DNA of 5,579 nt from Alkanindiges sp. (lineage in GTDB: Bacteria > Pseudomonadota > Gammaproteobacteria > Pseudomonadales > Moraxellaceae). Positions 1-3,673 of the stretch are shown piece after piece; the stretch's first letter is position 1; the number at the start of each line of letters is the position of its first letter. The notes under the pieces were generated by a model. The model saw nothing but the letters and a program-made list of their open reading frames with translations. It did not search any database and was not told the DNA's origin. The position numbers were made by a program, and so were the translations under genes. The stretch spans positions 1 to 5,579 of the forward strand of contig JASLIR010000095.1 of assembly GCA_030152125.1 (NCBI GenBank), given 5' to 3'.

Positions 1-136
1 CCAGCATCTGGATGCGTCGCGAGAAAGCTGCCGGGCTTAATGCCAGTTGCGCCGCCGCATCTTTAAAACTACAGGTACGCCGACCAGCCACAATAAACGC
101 TTCTATGGCACCCCAGGGTGGTGATCGTCGTTTCAT
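1..136 (-). CDS. LysR-type transcriptional regulator, N-terminal part only (runs off left edge)
   Basis: Read on the minus strand from the ATG at 136-134, the frame stays open to the window edge and gives 45 residues beginning MKRRSPPWGAIEAF. Residues about 11-45 fit the winged helix-turn-helix of LysR-type regulators: an AF..AG start, then SFKDAAAQLALS (23-34) and PAAFSRRIQML (35-45), matching the family pattern SF..AA..L..S..A.S..I..LE. Such proteins are usually about 300 residues, so the effector-binding domain lies outside the window. The ATG at 136 is the first after an in-frame TGA (166-164), which supports the start. No clear Shine-Dalgarno sequence precedes it; a tandem 9-base repeat is there instead. 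The gene points the same way as its upstream neighbour, not divergently, so its target cannot be inferred from the visible context. The family call is firm; the regulon is unknown. Confidence 0.85.
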   Translation of the reverse strand, partial: MKRRSPPWGAIEAFIVAGRRTCSFKDAAAQLALSPAAFSRRIQML

Positions 137-139
137 AAG

Positions 140-157
140 CAGGCTATTCAGGCTATT
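140..157. repeat. Tandem 9-base direct repeat in the LysR gene leader
   Basis: Two perfect, adjacent copies of CAGGCTATT (140-148 and 149-157), read as AATAGCCTG twice on the coding strand. They end three bases before the ATG of the LysR-type gene, in the place where a ribosome binding site would sit. A unit of nine bases keeps frame. The copy number could vary by slippage, but nothing here shows that it does. Confidence 0.8.
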
Positions 158-249
158 ATTGTTTCAGTGCCCTATTATTTAGACTTTATAGGTTGCATCA
201 CGATGTCAAAGGCTAAAATTTATCAGGAAAGAAATTACCTAAGAAACTA

Positions 250-290
250 GCTAAGCCACTTTCATATGGTCCGGCTTAGCGTCCTTAGCT
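250..290. repeat. Inverted repeat with an alternative pairing arm
   Basis: GCTAAGCC (250-257) and GGCTTAGC (273-280) are perfect 8-base inverted repeats around a 15-base loop that itself contains the palindrome CATATG. A further CTTAGCT (284-290) can pair with AGCTAAG (249-255) instead, so two mutually exclusive stems are possible. There is no clean T-run on either side, so I do not call it a terminator. It could be an operator or RNA structure in the leader of the LysR-type gene. Confidence 0.45.
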
Positions 291-330
291 CCAAAGGAAA
301 AAGGAAAGCTGTGATTACGGATTTTGTTAA

Positions 331-378
331 GCAATAATAAATAAGGCATTGAAAGAAAATTATATTTCTTTCAATGCC
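331..378 (-). terminator. Intrinsic terminator of the PstS-like gene
   Basis: A perfect 14-bp stem (345-358 with 365-378; arms GGCATTGAAAGAAA and TTTCTTTCAATGCC) surrounds a 6-base loop. On the minus strand it begins 23 bases after the stop codon at 402-404 and is followed by the T-rich tail TTATTTATTATT (344-333). This is the standard layout of a rho-independent terminator. It should separate the PstS-like gene from the LysR-type gene. Confidence 0.88.
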
Positions 379-401
379 CGTATCAGATTCAGCTAAATGT
401 A

Positions 402-1604
402 TTAGTTAATACCATTCAGGAATGTGGTGTTAATACCATCCAGCCATGCAAAGCCCTGACCTACTACTGTGCTTACATATTTAGGGTCAGTTGTGGTTGT
501 CGTACGGTAGGACGTATCTGAAGGCACTTTTAACAGGTTGCGCACTTCATTTACATTGGTATTGTTAGCGCGATAACCTAACAGATAGGAAATAGCCTGA
601 ATTGGATAGCCTGAAGCAGGGTTAGCATAGCTTTCCGGCTTAATCAGTTTTACATAACCTGTTGAGCCAACTGGTACGCCAGTCAGTGCAGCATAAGTAG
701 CACGACCAATGTTTGCACCAGAGGTTTGTACACCGGTAATGCCGTTGTCAGTTAAAATATTAGCTGCAGCAATTGTTTTTGGGGATGTAAAACCAGTTAC
801 CGGATGCTGGCCATTTACTGTGGTAAAGCGCACACCGGAAGCATTTGCAGCCTCAGCATAACCAATGGCACCAGTAGTTGCATTTACTTTAGTAACCACA
901 TCCGCATTACTGGTTGCAGCTGTAAATGTAAAACCAGTTGCCTGAGCAGTAGCTACTGCATCGCTAAACAATTCTTTTACTGAAAAATACTTGGTACCAG
1001 TTAAGCCACCTACTGCATTCAGGTGGTTTACAAAACCAAATGTAGTACCACTGCCTGAACCACGGGCCACTACGGTAATTGCACGGGATGGTAAGCCCAG
1101 GCCTAACTGGTTCCAGTTAGTGAATTCACCAGCAAAAATCTTGGCTATCTGAACACTGCTCAGGTTTGGTGTTACACCAACGGCAACATCCGGGTTGTTA
1201 AATACAATGGCAATGGAACCGGCAATGGCAGGAACCTGTACTGGTGCAATATGGTTACCCGTTGTTACTGCAGCACTGCCTAAAAAAGCGGTGTAATTAG
1301 TCTGGGTTAACGGTGAATCAGTAGCAGCAAAAGCACCGGTATTGCTATTCAGCGCAGTTTTACCTGCACCGCTACCAGTCTGGCTATAAGTTACGGAATT
1401 GGTGGTAGCCTGGGCAAACGCACCAAACACTGAATTCACACCGGAAGTAGGTGTTAATGTTGTTGGAGAAACGATACCACCGGTATAAGCGATACCAGGT
1501 AATGTAGCACCCTCACCTACCAAAGTTGCAGCACTGGCTATCCCACTAAAACCCAGCATAACGCTAAGGGCTAATACTTTTGCATTCATCATATAAGTTT
1601 TCAT
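402..1604 (-). CDS. PstS-like periplasmic phosphate (oxyanion) binding protein, stand-alone
   Basis: A 400-residue secreted binding protein of the PBP-like/PstS family, which delivers phosphate to an ABC importer or simply binds it in the periplasm. Residues 1-26 form a signal peptide (MKTYMMNAKV, a hydrophobic core, then ASA-A). The mature part shows the PstS landmarks in order: GEGATLP (30-36), GSGAGK (77-82), ATDSP (94-98), IAKIFAGEFTNWN (153-165), RGSGSGTTF (181-189) and GAIGYAE (245-251). By alignment to E. coli PstS, the phosphate contacts T10, S38, D56, R135, S139, G140 and T141 correspond to T34, S78, D96, R181, S185, G186 and T187. The F11 position is Leu and the D137 position is Ser183. 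The protein is rich in Ala, Thr, Gly and Asn and has no Cys. I chose the ATG at 1604 because it starts a normal signal peptide and has AGAGAGG (1616-1610) five bases upstream; the same frame is open to an ATG at 1685. No pstC, pstA, pstB or phoU lies beside it, so the ligand and transporter partner are inferred only. Confidence 0.85.
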   Translation of the reverse strand: MKTYMMNAKVLALSVMLGFSGIASAATLVGEGATLPGIAYTGGIVSPTTLTPTSGVNSVFGAFAQATTNSVTYSQTGSGAGKTALNSNTGAFAATDSPLTQTNYTAFLGSAAVTTGNHIAPVQVPAIAGSIAIVFNNPDVAVGVTPNLSSVQIAKIFAGEFTNWNQLGLGLPSRAITVVARGSGSGTTFGFVNHLNAVGGLTGTKYFSVKELFSDAVATAQATGFTFTAATSNADVVTKVNATTGAIGYAEAANASGVRFTTVNGQHPVTGFTSPKTIAAANILTDNGITGVQTSGANIGRATYAALTGVPVGSTGYVKLIKPESYANPASGYPIQAISYLLGYRANNTNVNEVRNLLKVPSDTSYRTTTTTDPKYVSTVVGQGFAWLDGINTTFLNGIN

Positions 1605-1609
1605 ACTTG

Positions 1610-1616
1610 CCTCTCT
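1610..1616 (-). promoter_or_regulatory. Ribosome binding site for the preferred PstS-like start
   Basis: AGAGAGG on the minus strand, five bases before the ATG at 1604. It supports the start that gives a 25-26 residue signal peptide. A second, equally good purine-rich site, AAGGAAG at 1664-1658, precedes in-frame ATGs at 1655 and 1652, so the start is not fully settled. Confidence 0.6.
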
Positions 1617-1691
1617 ATAATCATTTAAAAAAGTCGTCGTGTGCATATCCATCATTTCTTCCTTGCAAACAAATGATGTAAGCACAAACTA

Positions 1692-1730
1692 ATGGCTGCA
1701 TATGACAGAAAAAATTAACCAAATGGTCAA
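1692..1730 (-). promoter_or_regulatory. Candidate sigma-70 promoter overlapping a Pho-box half-site, for the PstS-like gene
   Basis: On the minus strand TTGACC (1730-1725) and TGTCAT (1707-1702) are 17 bases apart, giving 5 of 6 and 4 of 6 matches to the -35 and -10 consensus. The run GAAAATTTTTTT just upstream could act as an UP element. The -10 overlaps CTGTCAT (1708-1702), an exact copy of the 7-base Pho-box repeat bound by PhoB. A second copy, CAGCCAT (1698-1692), matches 5 of 7 but is spaced 10 rather than 11 bases from the first. The transcript would have a leader of about 90 bases. Both readings rest on short motifs in AT-rich DNA, and they partly compete, because a functional Pho box normally replaces the -35. 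Confidence 0.3.
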
Positions 1731-1912
1731 AAAAATTTTCCTGAAATATTTTATATAAATTAACACTATAGTTATTAATTAAAGCGTTCGGTATTTTAAC
1801 GATCAATTTAAAATAGATGATTTGTCTTTTAGATGAATACAACTTAAATACCTGAAAAAATGCGGGTCTTTTAAGTGTCATTTTTAGGTCTGCCGAATAG
1901 CCATTCATCAAA

Positions 1913-1925
1913 ATGAAACTTTCAT
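1913..1925. repeat. 13-base palindrome
   Basis: ATGAAA-C-TTTCAT is a perfect 6-base dyad around one central base. It lies about 310 bases upstream of the PstS-like start. It is short enough to arise by chance in AT-rich DNA. Confidence 0.4.
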
Positions 1926-1970
1926 CTGGGCTAGTTATTTCATTTGTAGTTTAATTGCAGCCACACCTCC

Positions 1971-1984
1971 AATACTTAAGTATT
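1971..1984. repeat. 14-base perfect palindrome (candidate operator)
   Basis: AATACTTAAGTATT is fully self-complementary with no loop, a geometry typical of binding sites for dimeric regulators rather than RNA hairpins. It sits about 370 bases upstream of the PstS-like start. No regulator can be assigned. Confidence 0.45.
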
Positions 1985-2006
1985 TGTTTTAGCTAAATGC
2001 AAAAGG

Positions 2007-2026
2007 TTTAATTTTATTAAATTAAA
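2007..2026. repeat. AT-only inverted repeat
   Basis: TTTAATT (2007-2013) and AATTAAA (2020-2026) are perfect 7-base inverted arms around a 6-base TTATTA loop. All 20 bases are A or T, so chance occurrence is likely. It may add to the local flexibility or nucleoid-protein affinity of the spacer. Confidence 0.3.
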
Positions 2027-2080
2027 TGAATAATATGTGTTTAATATTTCTTAATGTAATTATTTATTATTAAATGTAAA

Positions 2081-2110
2081 GTTAAACACTTGTCAGTAGA
2101 TGTGTTTAAC
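2081..2110. repeat. 9-base inverted repeat GTTAAACAC / GTGTTTAAC
   Basis: GTTAAACAC (2081-2089) and GTGTTTAAC (2102-2110) are perfect inverted arms with a 12-base loop. A third copy of the core, GTGTTTAA, lies at 2037-2044. The set could be a regulator site cluster, or a stem-loop of an RNA read in either direction. It lies between the terminator of the efflux operon and the PstS-like gene. Confidence 0.5.
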
Positions 2111-2143
2111 AGCCTGCTATGGCATGTTTCTTGTCAATTTATC

Positions 2144-2195
2144 AAAAGAGACACTATATCCTTTCTTATATGCATGGATATAGTGCACTCTTTTT
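2144..2195 (-). terminator. Intrinsic terminator of the efflux operon, symmetric enough to act both ways
   Basis: The core stem is CACTATATCC (2152-2161) with GGATATAGTG (2176-2185), ten perfect pairs around a 14-base loop. It is extended past a small asymmetric bulge by AAAAGAG (2144-2150) pairing with CTCTTTT (2188-2194). On the minus strand it starts 31 bases after the stop codon at 2226 and ends in TCTCTTTTG, as expected for termination of the channel gene. On the plus strand it ends in CTCTTTTTG, so it could also stop transcription in that direction, although no plus-strand gene is seen. Confidence 0.75.
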
Positions 2196-2225
2196 GTCCA
2201 GCTATCTGTTTTCAGCTGCTATACA

Positions 2226-3665
2226 TTATTGTATCCAGCCCCCACCCAGCGCAGTAATCAACTGCACACTGCCCTGCAACTGGGCTGCATCAGTATTCAG
2301 TTGTTGTCTGCGCGCATTCAAAGTCAGGTTCTGGGCATTGGCCAGTTCCAGATAATTCACCAGACCAGCCTGATAACGATTGCTAACCACCCGTTCATTT
2401 TGTTTAGCCAAATCCACCAGGGTGGCTTGCTGGCGTTTTTCTTCCGTCAGGCTGTTCAGGCTCAGCAAGGCATCTTCCACTTCCTTAATGCCGGTCAAAA
2501 CTGTTTCACGGTAAACCGCCACCTGCTCGTCATATACTGCTTCGGCCTGCTTGGTTTTAGCCTGCCGGGTGCCACCATCCAGAATATTGGCTGCAACTGC
2601 CAGTCCCAGCGACCACACCCGTTGCGGGGCAGCCACAATATCTACCAGTTTGCTGCTGTTTAAGCCTGCCTCGGCACTTAAGTTAAAGTCTGGTAACCAT
2701 GTGGTTTGTGCCAGCCCTAGCCGGGCATGGGTTACCGCCAATTGCCGCTCTGCACGCACTACATCCGGGCGCTGGCTAACCAGCACGGAAGGAATCTGTG
2801 CCGGAATGCCTGGCGCGGCTAATTCGGCCGTGTTTGCCGGCAATTCAAAACCGGACGGCATCTCGCCCACCAATACCGCCAAGGCATTTTGCTGTAAGGC
2901 CCGTTGCCGCTTAAGCTGGGTTTGCTCCACCAGCACAGCCTGGCGCTGGGTATCAGCCTGTATCACATCTGCCCTGGCCACCAGCCCTGCCTGATACTGG
3001 TTATTGATTAACCGCCACGATTTATCGTAGGTTGCATAAGTCTCCTGCAACAGCCGGATTTGCTGATCGCTCACCCGCAACTGAAAATAAGTCTGGGCCA
3101 GCAAGGCCTGCACTGTTAACTGCACAGCCGCCATATCTGCCGCACTGGCAGCTACCCCAGCCCGCTCTGCTTCAATCTGCTTGGCAATGCGCCCCCATAA
3201 ATCCGGTGTCCAGCTGGCATTTAAGCCCACATTATAACTGCTGTTGGCTGTATGCTGGTTACCCTGCCGGGTAGCCCCTGCTTGTGCACCCAGTTGCGGG
3301 CGGCTGGCAGCATCCGCCTGTTTTAGCAACGCTTCAGCCTGCCGGTAGCGTGCTGCCGCCTGTGCCAGGTTTTGATTGGCTGTCAGGACTTGTTGCTGCA
3401 AGCCGTTTAGCACCGTATCGTTAAACAGTTCCCACCATTGCGGCGATAAATGCCAGCTTTGCTGTGGCATGGCCTGCCAACTGGTTTGGTAATTAACAGG
3501 CTGATGTTTAAACTGTGCAGGCAGTTGCGCAGCGGGTGCCTGATAATCCGGCGGACTTAACACCAGATGCTGGCTGCAACCAGCCAGCCATAGCAGGCCA
3601 GTCGTCAGGCTAATTATTTTTACCGGTGCCAATAGCGTGCGCTTATAGGGGGTTTCTATCATCAT
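2226..3665 (-). CDS. NodT-family outer-membrane efflux channel lipoprotein (OprM/OpmB type)
   Basis: A 479-residue TolC-superfamily channel that forms the outer-membrane exit duct of a tripartite RND pump. The N-terminus is a lipoprotein signal: positive residues, a hydrophobic core and the lipobox LAGC ending at Cys30. Ser31 follows, which is compatible with outer-membrane sorting. Two outer-membrane efflux (OEP) domains follow, at about 75-265 and 290-475. Landmarks are WWELFND (77-83), RYRQAEALLKQADAASRP (106-123), PDLWGRI (154-160), IPSVLVSQRPDVVRAERQL (291-309) and the closing ALGGGW (472-477). The internal duplication typical of the family shows as YQAGLVARADVIQA (224-237) against YQAGLVNYLELANA (431-444). 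It begins eight bases after the permease stop, with a double ATG (3665, 3662). A weak GAG overlaps that stop, so translational coupling is likely. The length is normal and the gene intact. Substrates are set by the pump and cannot be read here. Confidence 0.93.
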   Translation of the reverse strand: MMIETPYKRTLLAPVKIISLTTGLLWLAGCSQHLVLSPPDYQAPAAQLPAQFKHQPVNYQTSWQAMPQQSWHLSPQWWELFNDTVLNGLQQQVLTANQNLAQAAARYRQAEALLKQADAASRPQLGAQAGATRQGNQHTANSSYNVGLNASWTPDLWGRIAKQIEAERAGVAASAADMAAVQLTVQALLAQTYFQLRVSDQQIRLLQETYATYDKSWRLINNQYQAGLVARADVIQADTQRQAVLVEQTQLKRQRALQQNALAVLVGEMPSGFELPANTAELAAPGIPAQIPSVLVSQRPDVVRAERQLAVTHARLGLAQTTWLPDFNLSAEAGLNSSKLVDIVAAPQRVWSLGLAVAANILDGGTRQAKTKQAEAVYDEQVAVYRETVLTGIKEVEDALLSLNSLTEEKRQQATLVDLAKQNERVVSNRYQAGLVNYLELANAQNLTLNARRQQLNTDAAQLQGSVQLITALGGGWIQ

Positions 3666-3673
3666 TATTTAAC

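Larger units (their letters stand above)
137..330. other. Spacer upstream of the LysR-type gene
   Basis: No open frame with coding character is seen on either strand. The spacer must hold the promoter of the LysR-type gene unless transcription reads through from the PstS-like gene. A TTGACA (minus strand, 209-204) and a TATAAA (190-185) are present but only 13 bases apart, too close for a standard sigma-70 promoter. The segment also holds the dyad at 250-280 and the tandem repeat at 140-157. Confidence 0.6.
1686..2143. other. Long AT-rich spacer without a credible gene, dense in dyads
   Basis: This stretch lies between the terminator of the efflux operon and the PstS-like gene. It is strongly AT-rich: 2041-2100 has only 10 G or C in 60 bases. 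Open frames that cross it (for example 1911-1621 on the minus strand) lack a ribosome binding site, have low-complexity Lys/Ile/Phe/Asn-rich products and run into the leader of the PstS-like gene, so I do not call them. It contains the candidate promoter at 1692-1730 and the dyads listed separately. Its likely role is regulation of the PstS-like gene; a small RNA is possible but unproven. Confidence 0.6.

Noticed and set aside
185..209. TTGACA and TATAAA pair upstream of the LysR-type gene as a promoter
   Set aside because: The elements are only 13 bases apart, well short of the usual 16-18, and no better-spaced partner is seen for either.
1621..1911. 96-residue minus-strand open frame upstream of the PstS-like gene
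   Set aside because: No ribosome binding site, low-complexity Lys/Ile/Phe/Asn-rich product, lies in AT-rich spacer and overlaps the leader and possible extended start of the PstS-like gene.
2119..2355. 78-residue plus-strand open frame across the terminator
   Set aside because: It crosses the terminator and is antisense to the 3' end of the channel gene. Its ATG has no convincing ribosome site.
2229..3274. Plus-strand open frames opposite the channel gene (2229-2663, 2551-2994, 3032-3274)
   Set aside because: They are antisense shadows of a well-supported NodT-family gene, with no ribosome sites or recognisable domains.
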